Positions 15,200 to 22,305 of a DNA stretch of 27,306 nucleotides are shown here, piece after piece. The stretch spans positions 1 to 27,306 of the forward strand of contig CBDUST010000022.1 of the NCBI GenBank assembly GCA_965369945.1, in the 5' to 3' direction. The stretch comes from JADFNO01 sp965369945 (GTDB taxonomy: Bacteria; Planctomycetota; Phycisphaerae; Phycisphaerales; SM1A02). Within the stretch, counting starts at the first letter, position 1. Every line of letters starts with the position of its first letter. The notes beneath the pieces were generated by a model. The model was not told the DNA's origin. It did no database searches and saw only the letters and a list, made by a program, of their open reading frames with translations. Both the position numbers and the translations under genes were made by a program.

Positions 15200-16039
15200 C
15201 TACGAAGATTCGACGGTTGGGAGGATAAATCGTCCTGCGCGGTCCGGATCGTTTACAACGCGCCGCACGGCATCGCCCGGCTCGTGGTCGATCACAATCT
15301 GCCAACTCTCATTGCGAGCACGTTCAAGCAGCGCTTGCTTCGATAGCATGTTCTGATACGGCAGCATGTCGTACCCCATGTTAAACGACGGGCCGACATG
15401 ATTGGCGGTGGGCATCACATCGCCGGGAAAACACACGATGCCGTTGCCATCATCGAAGCGCACCGCCTGCTGGCCCCAAGTATGACCAACCATCGGCCAG
15501 ACGGTCACCCCCGGAAGTATCTCCTTCTCGCCGTTCGCCAGTTGCAGGCGATCGGCGATTGGATCGAGATGAGTGCGCAAGTATGTTCGCGTCATCGTTG
15601 ACTTATTCGCCTGTGCATCGTCCCATTCAGTTTTCTGGGTGATGACGGTAGCGTTGGGGAATGCTGGGATCGCCTCGCCGGAGTCGTCCAGAACAGTCAA
15701 CCCGCCGGCGTGATCAAAGTGCAGATGTGTAACAAAGACGAAGTTGATCTGATCCGGTTCGCAGCCGACTTCTCGCAGCGCATCAACGACCGTTCGGCGC
15801 TCAAGGTCATAGATTGCTCGTTCCCTATCCGACCACTTCTCGCCGTATCCAGTCTCGATGAGGATCTTCTGCGAGCCATCATCCAGCAGCAAGCAGTTAG
15901 TTTGGAGCGCGATGCGGTTTTGTTCATCGGGCTCGATGAGTGCCGACCAAATCGGCTTCGGCACCACGCCGAACATACTCCCGCCATCAAGGCGAAACGA
16001 ACCAGCCCGGAGCAATTGCCACGACCATTGATGCGCCAT
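15200..16039 (-). CDS. Metallo-beta-lactamase-fold hydrolase, lactonase-like
   Basis: The 279-residue protein carries THLHFDHAGG with the HxHxDH ligands at His105, His107, Asp109 and His110. The remaining ligands are probably His186 (VGHTWG), Asp207 (FPGDVMP) and His252 (IDHEPGD), giving a complete two-metal site. The layout and length resemble AHL-lactonase-type and related metallohydrolases; the substrate could be a lactone, a phosphodiester or a thioester, and the glycan setting does not settle this. The ATG at 16039 is preceded by a TGATACACT extended -10-like element ending 6 nt upstream, which would give a leaderless transcript. It is convergent with the glycosyltransferase and divergent from the broken methyltransferase gene. 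Confidence 0.85.
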   Translation of the reverse strand: MAHQWSWQLLRAGSFRLDGGSMFGVVPKPIWSALIEPDEQNRIALQTNCLLLDDGSQKILIETGYGEKWSDRERAIYDLERRTVVDALREVGCEPDQINFVFVTHLHFDHAGGLTVLDDSGEAIPAFPNATVITQKTEWDDAQANKSTMTRTYLRTHLDPIADRLQLANGEKEILPGVTVWPMVGHTWGQQAVRFDDGNGIVCFPGDVMPTANHVGPSFNMGYDMLPYQNMLSKQALLERARNESWQIVIDHEPGDAVRRVVNDPDRAGRFILPTVESS

Positions 16040-16045
16040 CGGTGC

Positions 16046-16051
16046 AGTGTA
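16046..16051 (-). promoter_or_regulatory. Candidate extended -10 element (TGA-TACACT)
   Basis: On the minus strand TACACT, preceded by TGA, ends 6 nt before the ATG at 16039, so the predicted first transcribed base is the A of the start codon. There is no Shine-Dalgarno sequence. The string TACACTGCA matches the one at 12611 and differs by one base from TATACTGCA at 525. Confidence 0.4.
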
Positions 16052-16132
16052 TCAACCGCAGTCAAATCACGACTGAGCCGCCCCAATCTGCGAAACACCA
16101 TAGCCGTCGATCCAGGAACACTGTTCAACGCC

Positions 16133-16843
16133 ATGTCCGTCACGGAGACTTCGCCGAGCATCTACACGACCGGTGAATATGCGCGCGAGAATCCCTCGTA
16201 TCATGTCGAAGATTCAGCGTGGAAGGCCGATCACATTCTGCGCATGATCCACAAGCACAATCTCCAGCCACGAACAGTCTGCGAGGTGGGGTGCGGCGCC
16301 GGGGAGATTCTCAAGGTATTCTAAGAAGCGCTTCCGGGGGATGCAGAGTTTGATGGATATGAGGTTTCGCCACAGGCATTTGCGCTGTGTCAGGAGCGAT
16401 CCAACGAACGCCTGCGGTTTCACTGCGTGAGTCTACCACCCGACGAGAGGCCCGCATTCGATCTGCTCTTGTGCATCGATGTATTTGAGCATGTGCCTGA
16501 CTACATCGGGTTTCTCAGGGCGCTTCGCCCAAAGGCCGATCGAACGATCTTTCACGTTCCGCTTGATCTTTCGGTTCAGTCGGTGCTGCGCAGCTCGCCG
16601 ATCATGAACACGCGCAAACAGTTCGGACATCTGCATTACTTCACAAGAGATACGGCGCTGGCAACTCTTCAAGACTGCGGTTACGACGTCATCGATTCGT
16701 TCTATACTGCAGTTGGAGCTGAACGAGGGCGAGGCGTGAAGTCACTGATCGCAAAATGGCCGCGGAAGATTCTCGCTGCGTTCAGTCAGAACCTCGCGGC
16801 GCGCTTGCTCGGCGGGCACTCGCTGCTCGTACTAGCCAAATAG
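16133..16843 (+). pseudogene. Class I methyltransferase gene interrupted by one in-frame TAA
   Basis: From ATG 16133 the frame encodes CEVGCGAGEIL (SAM motif I, 50-60) and then hits TAA at 16322-16324 after residue 63. The same frame continues without further stops to 16843: ALPGDAEFDGYEVSPQAF (SAM-binding acidic strand), FDLLLCIDVFEHVPDYIGFL and FHVPLDLSVQSVLR, all expected parts of one methyltransferase of about 236 residues. No frameshift is needed; a single C-to-T change of CAA to TAA would explain it. The downstream part could start at GTG 16427 but would lack motif I. This is therefore a recent nonsense mutation, a sequencing error or, less likely, stop readthrough. The flanks are a divergent metallohydrolase and the convergent wbpA-like gene, 12 nt away. 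Confidence 0.8.
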
Positions 16844-16855
16844 ATTGTGAGCGCT

Positions 16856-18232
16856 CTACGCCTTAACGATCGTCGCAGTTGGATTCGGCACGCGCGACAT
16901 GGCGTTGCGCGTATCAACAACCAACTTGGCGTGTTTCCCGATGAGTTCGTAATCGACGCCGGTATGATCCGTCACGATCAAGACGCAATCATGGTCCTTG
17001 AGCGTCTGCTCAGTAAGGGGCAGCGATGACAAGTCGATATCGTGATCGCGCATCTTGGGGAACTTCGGCACATGCGGGTCGTGATATCTGACGTTGGCGC
17101 CGCCTGACCACAGCAACTCGATAATTTCAGCAGCAGGACTTTCTCGCACGTCATCGATATCTCGTTTGTACGAGATGCCGATGATGAGCACCTTCGCACC
17201 TTGCAGCGCCAAGGAGCGTTTATTCAGCGCCGACATCAACTGGGCGACAACATACGCCGGCATCTGAGCATTGATTTCGCCGGCCAGTTCGATGAACTTG
17301 GTGTTACGACCGATTGCTTTGGCTTTCCACGTCAGATAGAACGGATCGATCGGGATGCAGTGCCCGCCGAGCCCGGGCCCGGGATAAAACGCCTGGTACC
17401 CAAACGGCTTGGTCGATGCAGCTTCAATCACCTCCCAAATGTCGATGTTCATCTCGGCCAAGAGTGTCTTGAGTTCGTTGACCATCGCGATGTTGACTGC
17501 GCGATAGATATTTTCCAAGAGTTTGGCGGCTTCAGCGACCTCCGCTGACGAGACGCCGTGAACGTCCGTGATGAGGCCGCGGTACAGCGCGAGCGCCAAG
17601 TCGGTGCTGACCTCATCAATGCCGCCAACCAGCTTGGGGATCGTGGCCGTGTCGTAGTTCGGCCGGCCGGGGTCTTCGCGCTCGGGACTATAAGCGAGGA
17701 AGAAATCTTCCCCACATCGCAGGCCGGACTCCTTCTCTAGGATCGGCAGCATCTCGTCGCGCGTTGTGCCGGGGTATGTGGTTGATTCCAGCACGATCAA
17801 GTGACCCTTGCGCAGTATGCCAGCCACCATTCTCGTACTATCAAGAACAAAGCTCAGATCGGGTTCACGGTGCGGCCCCAGCGGTGTCGGCACACACAGC
17901 AAGATGGCGTCTGCGTTGGCCAGATCCTTCGACTCGGCGGTCGCCTTGAAGTGCTCGGAGGCGGCGAGTTCTTTGGCCAGGTCGGTGCCGAGGTGCTTGA
18001 GGTAGGTTCTGCCGCCATCGAGCATGTCGATCTTGGTTCGGTCGCGGTCATATCCAACCACGGGGAACCCAGCCGCATGAGCTGCGCGCACCAGCGGGAG
18101 CCCGACATAACCGAGCCCGACCACGCCGATCGTTGCCGAGGCATTCTGGATGCGCTGCAGAAGCACCGCTGCTGGCGTTGCGGACGTATCAGTCGGCGGA
18201 ATCTTGGTTTTGGAGGCGGTTGTCGGCGTCAT
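16856..18232 (-). CDS. wbpA: UDP-N-acetylglucosamine 6-dehydrogenase (WbpA type)
   Basis: The 458-residue protein is a nucleotide-sugar dehydrogenase with the NAD loop GVVGLGYVGLPL (36-47), LLCVPTPLGP (111-120), LESTTYPGTT (148-157), YSPEREDPG (181-189, typical of the UDP-GlcNAc-type enzymes), LLENIYRAVNIAMVNE and GPGLGGHCIPIDP (285-297) with the catalytic Cys292. It oxidises C6 of UDP-GlcNAc in two NAD-dependent steps to UDP-GlcNAcA, the first committed step of the pathway served by the wbpB/D/E-like genes. ATG 18232 is chosen; GAGAG lies upstream at usable distance, and an in-frame GTG at 18247 is possible. It is transcribed opposite to, and apart from, the other wbp-like genes. The Thr/Pro-rich first 25 residues are probably disordered. 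Confidence 0.92.
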   Translation of the reverse strand: MTPTTASKTKIPPTDTSATPAAVLLQRIQNASATIGVVGLGYVGLPLVRAAHAAGFPVVGYDRDRTKIDMLDGGRTYLKHLGTDLAKELAASEHFKATAESKDLANADAILLCVPTPLGPHREPDLSFVLDSTRMVAGILRKGHLIVLESTTYPGTTRDEMLPILEKESGLRCGEDFFLAYSPEREDPGRPNYDTATIPKLVGGIDEVSTDLALALYRGLITDVHGVSSAEVAEAAKLLENIYRAVNIAMVNELKTLLAEMNIDIWEVIEAASTKPFGYQAFYPGPGLGGHCIPIDPFYLTWKAKAIGRNTKFIELAGEINAQMPAYVVAQLMSALNKRSLALQGAKVLIIGISYKRDIDDVRESPAAEIIELLWSGGANVRYHDPHVPKFPKMRDHDIDLSSLPLTEQTLKDHDCVLIVTDHTGVDYELIGKHAKLVVDTRNAMSRVPNPTATIVKA

Positions 18233-18417
18233 GTATTTCGCTCTCACGAGGCTATTGATCGTGAGGCCGGGTAGAAATGATCATTGGCTCATGTACTACG
18301 CTCAAACCCCACGCATCGGTTCGCTGGTCCATTGTCCTTCCCAAGCATCACCGATGCAAGCGGTTGCCTTGCGTAATAGGCAGATGAAATGACAATTGCA
18401 GCCGGCAGCGGCAGGGG

Positions 18418-19707
18418 CTACACGAGAGACTCGGGCTGCTCCAGCAGCTTCATCAGTGTTTGGAGGAAGCGGGCGCCTTCGGCGCCGTCCACCACGCGAT
18501 GATCGCAGCTCAGGCTCAAGGGCATCACCTTGCCCGCATAGAACTTGCCATCCTTGACCAGCACGCGCTCCGTGGCTCTGCCAACGCCAAGGATGGCCAC
18601 CTCCGGATAGTTGATGATAGGTGTGGTGAACATCCCGCCGACGCTCCCAGCGTTACTGATCGTGAACGTTCCACCGATGAGCTGCTCGCGCGGGATCGAC
18701 CGATCACGGCAGCGCTTGGCCAGGTCGCCCACCACGCCGTCGATCTGCGAGATACTCAGTGCATCAGCATTGGGGATGACCGGGACCATCAAGCCATGAT
18801 CGGTGTCGACCGCGATGCCGAGGTTCGTCACGCTCTTGATAAGGATCTCCTGCCTTTGGTCATCGACGTTGGCGTTGAGCGATGGATGTTCCTTCAACGC
18901 TCGACACACCGCAATCACAAGGAAGGGCAGGTAGCTGAGCTTTGCTCCGATGACGGCTGCATACTCATGTCGCTTAGCGTCCAAGGCGGTAACATCCGCT
19001 TCATCCATGACCGTAAAGTGAACCGCTGTCTTGATCGAACGGCTCAGCGCCTCAGCGATCTTGCGCCGAACACCGCGGAACGGAATGCGCTCAGCGATGC
19101 CGTCGGTTGAGATCGAAGGTGGGGGTGAAGTCGATGCGACAGGAACAGGTGCCGCTGTTTGTGGTGCGCCTCCTGTATGGGCGTGAATGTCGCCAACGGT
19201 GACACGTCCGCCTCGGCCGGTGCCGGGGATATCGTTGATATTGACACCTAACTCCCGAGCAACGCGCCGCACCGCCGGCGTCGCCAACGCCTTGCCGTTG
19301 CTGACGTCCGCATGTTCTTCGTGGTTGCGGCGCGTAAGCCGATTGGACACGACCAACGAGGAGTCCACTGATCCAACGACTGTTCCGGCATCTTCACTCT
19401 CGGTCGGGGGTTCTTCGATGACAGTATCGCCCGACGCAGCCTCGTCATTGTCCGCCTTATAACTGACAAGGACGCTTCCGACCGCGATGATCTCACCCTC
19501 TTTGCCGTGAAGTTTCTCGATCACGCCCGGCCAGGGGCTTGGCACCTCGACCAGCGCTTTGTCGGTTTCCATCTCCGCCAGCGTCTGATGTTCTTCCACA
19601 CGATCGCCTGCCTTGACCTTCCAGGAGATGATCTCCGCTTCGTGAACACCTTCGCCGAGGTCCGGCAGGATGAAGTGCGATTTATCGATTGGTTGTTTGA
19701 TGACCAT
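18418..19707 (-). CDS. 2-oxoacid dehydrogenase E2 component (dihydrolipoyl acyltransferase), probably branched-chain
   Basis: The 429-residue protein has the full E2 layout: a single lipoyl domain (about 10-85) with the acceptor Lys50 in EMETDKALVEVPSP, an acidic linker, a peripheral-subunit-binding domain (about 140-177, ATPAVRRVARELGVNINDIPGTGRGGRVT), an Ala/Pro/Ser-rich linker, and the acyltransferase domain ending with CDHRVVDG (His403, Asp407). It transfers the acyl group from E1-bound TPP via lipoamide to CoA. Neighbouring leucine dehydrogenase and acyl-CoA dehydrogenase genes favour branched-chain 2-oxoacids over pyruvate, but sequence alone does not settle this. The ATG at 19707 has no Shine-Dalgarno; the sequence just upstream is the end of the inserted repeat, so the original ribosome-binding site may have been displaced. 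No E3 gene lies in the window. Confidence 0.9.
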   Translation of the reverse strand: MVIKQPIDKSHFILPDLGEGVHEAEIISWKVKAGDRVEEHQTLAEMETDKALVEVPSPWPGVIEKLHGKEGEIIAVGSVLVSYKADNDEAASGDTVIEEPPTESEDAGTVVGSVDSSLVVSNRLTRRNHEEHADVSNGKALATPAVRRVARELGVNINDIPGTGRGGRVTVGDIHAHTGGAPQTAAPVPVASTSPPPSISTDGIAERIPFRGVRRKIAEALSRSIKTAVHFTVMDEADVTALDAKRHEYAAVIGAKLSYLPFLVIAVCRALKEHPSLNANVDDQRQEILIKSVTNLGIAVDTDHGLMVPVIPNADALSISQIDGVVGDLAKRCRDRSIPREQLIGGTFTISNAGSVGGMFTTPIINYPEVAILGVGRATERVLVKDGKFYAGKVMPLSLSCDHRVVDGAEGARFLQTLMKLLEQPESLV

Positions 19708-19720
19708 GAGTTTGTAGAAG

Positions 19721-19750
19721 ATTCACCGCAGAGGCGCGGAGGTCGCAGAG
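19721..19750 (+). repeat. Inverted-repeat arm (left) of the GxxExxY cassette
   Basis: The 30-bp arm is internally periodic, with GCAGAG and GCGGAG units. Its inverted partner is 20164-20193, with two mismatches. Read on the minus strand it encodes the last residues and the stop of the GxxExxY gene. Confidence 0.85.
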
Positions 19751-20151
19751 ACAAGAGGGGGTTTAGAAAGCGATTTGCGAACGATTCCGTCTCGCAACAA
19801 AGGTACGTTAAAGTTAATGAGAAGGCCGGCTTGTTTGTGCGCCAGCCGCAGATATGTCAAGAGTTGGGCTTCGTGAATAGGCATGATTCTTTCGACACAT
19901 TCTAGTTCGACGATCACCGTGCTCTCTACCAGGAAATCCAAGCGGTATCCGCAGTCAAGTCGGCGACCCTTATACTCCACAGGTAGATCGACCTGCCGTT
20001 GGAAAGCGATGTCGCGCCGATCCAACTCGTCCGCGAGGCAGATCTCGTATGCCGACTCCAGTAGACCAGGCCCAAGGGATCTATGGACCTCGATCGCAGC
20101 GCCGATGATGTCGCTAGTCAACTCGTGGTATGGGTATTCAACGTGACTCAT
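19723..20151 (-). CDS. GxxExxY-family protein (PD-(D/E)XK nuclease-like), probably with an altered active site
   Basis: The 142-residue protein has the defining motif GLLESAY (Gly29, Glu32, Tyr35), a preceding IIGAAIEVHRSLGPG helix, and the family's nuclease-like core CGYRLDFLVESTVIVELECVERI (67-89). In relatives I know, the core reads D...ELK; here Asp72 and Glu82 are present but the Lys position is Glu84 (codon GAA, one base from AAA), so nuclease activity is doubtful. QLLTYLRL and GLLINFNV complete the family pattern. The family's function is not established. The last residues (SATSAPLR and stop) are read from the repeat arm. It interrupts the E1-beta/E2 gene pair and is co-directional with it, so it is probably expressed from the operon. 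Confidence 0.85.
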   Translation of the reverse strand: MSHVEYPYHELTSDIIGAAIEVHRSLGPGLLESAYEICLADELDRRDIAFQRQVDLPVEYKGRRLDCGYRLDFLVESTVIVELECVERIMPIHEAQLLTYLRLAHKQAGLLINFNVPLLRDGIVRKSLSKPPLVSATSAPLR

Positions 20152-20163
20152 TTCAAGCTTCTA

Positions 20164-20193
20164 CTCTGCGATCTCTGCGCCTCTGCGGTGAAT
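20164..20193 (-). repeat. Inverted-repeat arm (right) of the GxxExxY cassette
   Basis: This arm is the inverted partner of 19721-19750 (28 of 30 matches). It begins 7 nt after the E1-beta stop codon and ends 12 nt before the ATG of the GxxExxY gene on the minus strand. Confidence 0.85.
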
Positions 20194-20200
20194 TCCATTC

Positions 20201-21169
20201 TTAGTACGCCGTTACCTCTTGGATTGCCTTGCCGATGCGGTCCGCTTCGGGAAGATACTCAAGCTCCATCTTGTAATACGGCATCGTCGTGTCAAAGCCC
20301 GTAACACGTTGGATCGGCGCTTCCAAATACAAGAAGCAATGCTCCATAATACGGCTGGCGATTTCTGCTCCCAGCCCGCAGTTCTTCGGCGCTTCGTGAA
20401 CGATCACCACGCGGCCAGTTTTTCGCGAGGAGGTCACGATCGTTTCAGTATCCAACGGGTCGATGGTTCGCAGGTCAATCAATTCGATCGACTTGCCGGA
20501 GGCTTCGATCGCGTTCATGCATTGAACGACGGGCGCTCCCCAGGAAATGATGGTCAGCTCGTCGCCTTCGGTGACAACGCGCGCCTCCCCGAGCGGGATG
20601 GTGTATTCGTCTTCGGGCACTTCCTCGCGGAACGCTCGGTATAAGCGCTTGGGCTCAAAGAAGATGACCGGATCAGGATCGCGGATCGCCGAGATAAGCA
20701 ATCCTTTGGCGTCGTACGGTGAGGCCGGCATCACGACTTTGATGCCCGGTTGGTGCGCGTAGACCGCCTCGGGAGAGTCGCTGTGAAGTTCCGGTGCGTG
20801 AATTCCGCCGCCCACCGGAACACGCAGCGTCAAAGGCACGGTCAGCGCCCCGCGCGTCCGACTGCGCATCCGGGCCGCGTGTGTGCAGAGTTGGTCATAC
20901 GCCGGACCGAGAAAACCTTCAAACTGAATTTCAGGAATCGGTCGCAGCCCCGCCATCGCCAGGCCAACGGACGATCCGATGATTCCGGATTCGGCCAACG
21001 GCGTATCGACGACTCGCTCAGCGCCGAAGCGCTTGTACAGACCTTCGGTGACGCGGAATACGCCGCCGTTTCGACCGATGTCTTCGCCCAAGATGATGAT
21101 GCGGTCATCGCGCTCCATCTCCTGGATGAGCGCGAGGTTGATTGCTTGCACAAGTGTTAAGTTTGCCAT
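20201..21169 (-). CDS. 2-oxoacid dehydrogenase E1 component, beta subunit
   Basis: The 322-residue protein matches PDH/BCKDH E1-beta throughout: LTLVQAINLALIQEMERD at the N terminus, LGEDIGRNGGVFRVTEGL with the Glu that activates TPP, DTPLAESGIIGSSVGLAMAGLRPIPEIQF, VPVGGGIHAPELHSDSPEA and a C-terminal transketolase-like domain with IELIDLRTIDPLD and VIVHEAPKNCGLGAEIA. With E1-alpha it forms the heterotetramer that decarboxylates the 2-oxoacid and reductively acylates the lipoyl group of E2. The ATG at 21169 follows the E1-alpha stop after 5 nt, so the two are co-translated. Its stop is 7 nt from the inverted-repeat cassette. Confidence 0.93.
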   Translation of the reverse strand: MANLTLVQAINLALIQEMERDDRIIILGEDIGRNGGVFRVTEGLYKRFGAERVVDTPLAESGIIGSSVGLAMAGLRPIPEIQFEGFLGPAYDQLCTHAARMRSRTRGALTVPLTLRVPVGGGIHAPELHSDSPEAVYAHQPGIKVVMPASPYDAKGLLISAIRDPDPVIFFEPKRLYRAFREEVPEDEYTIPLGEARVVTEGDELTIISWGAPVVQCMNAIEASGKSIELIDLRTIDPLDTETIVTSSRKTGRVVIVHEAPKNCGLGAEIASRIMEHCFLYLEAPIQRVTGFDTTMPYYKMELEYLPEADRIGKAIQEVTAY

Positions 21170-21174
21170 TGTCG

Positions 21175-22305
21175 TTATACGGTCTCTTCAACCCCCGGCT
21201 GCTCCGGCGCTTCGATGCAGCTCCGTTCTTGCCCCAGACTACTTGTGCGCATGGTGTCGCGTTGTCGGCGGACTTCATCGGGAATCGCTGCATACATTGC
21301 ATCGAATATCTCATTGGACGGGTCCGCCTCGATCTCTTCGGCTCGCTTCACAGCCGCAGCAACATCCTGCTTGGCTTGGGTCAAGATCGCCTCTTCCTTG
21401 GAGCTGTCCCAGAGTTTACGTTCGGTAAGGTAGTTACGAAGGCGGACCAGCGGATCGCGCTGCAGCCACAATTGCAGCTCCGCTTCATCGCGATACCGCC
21501 GGGCGTCATCAGCTGTGGTGTGATCGCCCAAGCGATAGGTCAGCGCCTCGATAAACGTCGGTCGACTTTCTTCACGAGCGCGCCTCGCGGCCTCTTTGAC
21601 CACTTTCACCACGGCGAAAATATCGTTCCCATCACACTGAATGCAATCCATGCCGTACGCCAGCCCGCGCTGCGCCAGGGTCGGGGCCGAGCACTGCATC
21701 TTCGTTGGGACGGAAATCGCCCAGCCGTTGTTCTGACAGAAAAAGATGACCGGCAAATCAAGATTCGCGGCGAAGTTCATCGCTTCGTGGAAATCACCCT
21801 CGCTGGTTGCGCCGTCCCCAAAGAATGTACATGCGAGTCGATCTTCCTTGCGATACTTGCCTGCCCATGCCAGCCCGACTGCGTGCAACATCTGCGTCCC
21901 GATGGGGATCGCCATGGGTGTGATGCACAGCCCTTCGGGGATTTGATTGCCTCGCTCATCGCCCATCCAATGCAGCAGGATGTATTCCATGGGCAGGCCG
22001 CGCCAAAATAGTCCGGTATTTTCTCGGTAACACGTGACCAGCCAGTCGTCTTTATTGAGTGCGTAAGCGCCGCCGAGCGAGGTCGCTTCCTGGCCTCGGT
22101 TTTCCGGGTAAGTGCCCATTCGGCCGGATCGCTGCAGCTTGAAGGCGATCTGATCAAACTGCCGCGACACCGTCATGGACTCGTAGAGCTTGATGACGTC
22201 CTCGTCGGGAATCAGGTCCGCCCCGAGCTGCGCATCGAAACGCCCGTGCTCGTCAAGGATCGAGACCGACTCGATGCTGGCGGTGAATACGGTCCTAGCC
22301 GGCAT
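21175..22305 (-). CDS. 2-oxoacid dehydrogenase E1 component, alpha subunit
   Basis: The 376-residue protein has GRMGTYPENRGQEAT (61-75), YRENTGLFWRGLP, the TPP motif GDG (163-165) through NN (192-193), and the loop YRLGDHTTADDARRYR. The overall layout, with SIESVSILDE near the start, is like the bacterial PdhA/BkdA subunits of E1-alpha/beta type. ATG 22305 is chosen: AGGAG stands 7 nt upstream and the start overlaps the leucine dehydrogenase stop by 11 nt. The frame is open upstream to 22428, but that Arg-rich part is a shadow of the neighbour. Operon position beside leucine dehydrogenase suggests branched-chain 2-oxoacid (4-methyl-2-oxopentanoate) use; pyruvate is the alternative. Confidence 0.92.
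   Translation of the reverse strand: MPARTVFTASIESVSILDEHGRFDAQLGADLIPDEDVIKLYESMTVSRQFDQIAFKLQRSGRMGTYPENRGQEATSLGGAYALNKDDWLVTCYRENTGLFWRGLPMEYILLHWMGDERGNQIPEGLCITPMAIPIGTQMLHAVGLAWAGKYRKEDRLACTFFGDGATSEGDFHEAMNFAANLDLPVIFFCQNNGWAISVPTKMQCSAPTLAQRGLAYGMDCIQCDGNDIFAVVKVVKEAARRAREESRPTFIEALTYRLGDHTTADDARRYRDEAELQLWLQRDPLVRLRNYLTERKLWDSSKEEAILTQAKQDVAAAVKRAEEIEADPSNEIFDAMYAAIPDEVRRQRDTMRTSSLGQERSCIEAPEQPGVEETV

Larger units (their letters stand above)
19721..20193. mobile_element. Inverted-repeat-bounded cassette carrying a GxxExxY gene
   Basis: Two 30-bp arms, 19721-19750 and 20164-20193, are inverted copies matching at 28 of 30 positions (both start ATTCACCGCAGAGGCGC when read inwards). 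They enclose 413 bp holding one gene. The unit lies between E1-beta (stop 7 nt beyond the right arm) and E2 (start 13 nt beyond the left arm) of an otherwise tight operon, which suggests insertion. There is no transposase and no target duplication is visible. Mobility is an inference from the structure. Confidence 0.65.

Noticed and set aside
16322..16324. TAA as a recoded (readthrough or pyrrolysine/selenocysteine-like) codon
   Set aside because: TAA is not the usual codon for known recoding, and no recoding stem or relevant gene is visible; a nonsense mutation or sequencing error is simpler.
16703..16708. TATACT followed by GCAG inside the methyltransferase pseudogene
   Set aside because: It matches the candidate promoter string but lies within coding sequence with no gene downstream on that strand.
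18345..18373. Two small 5-bp hairpins between E2 and the wbpA-like gene
   Set aside because: The stems are short and no T-tract follows, so they are not convincing as terminators or as a regulatory RNA.
18460..19110. Plus-strand reading frame of 216 codons opposite E2
   Set aside because: It is antisense to the E2 catalytic domain, His/Asp-rich and without motifs.
19721..20193. CRISPR-like or tandem repeat array, suggested by the GCAGAG periodicity
   Set aside because: There are only two copies, in inverted orientation around a gene, and no spacers.
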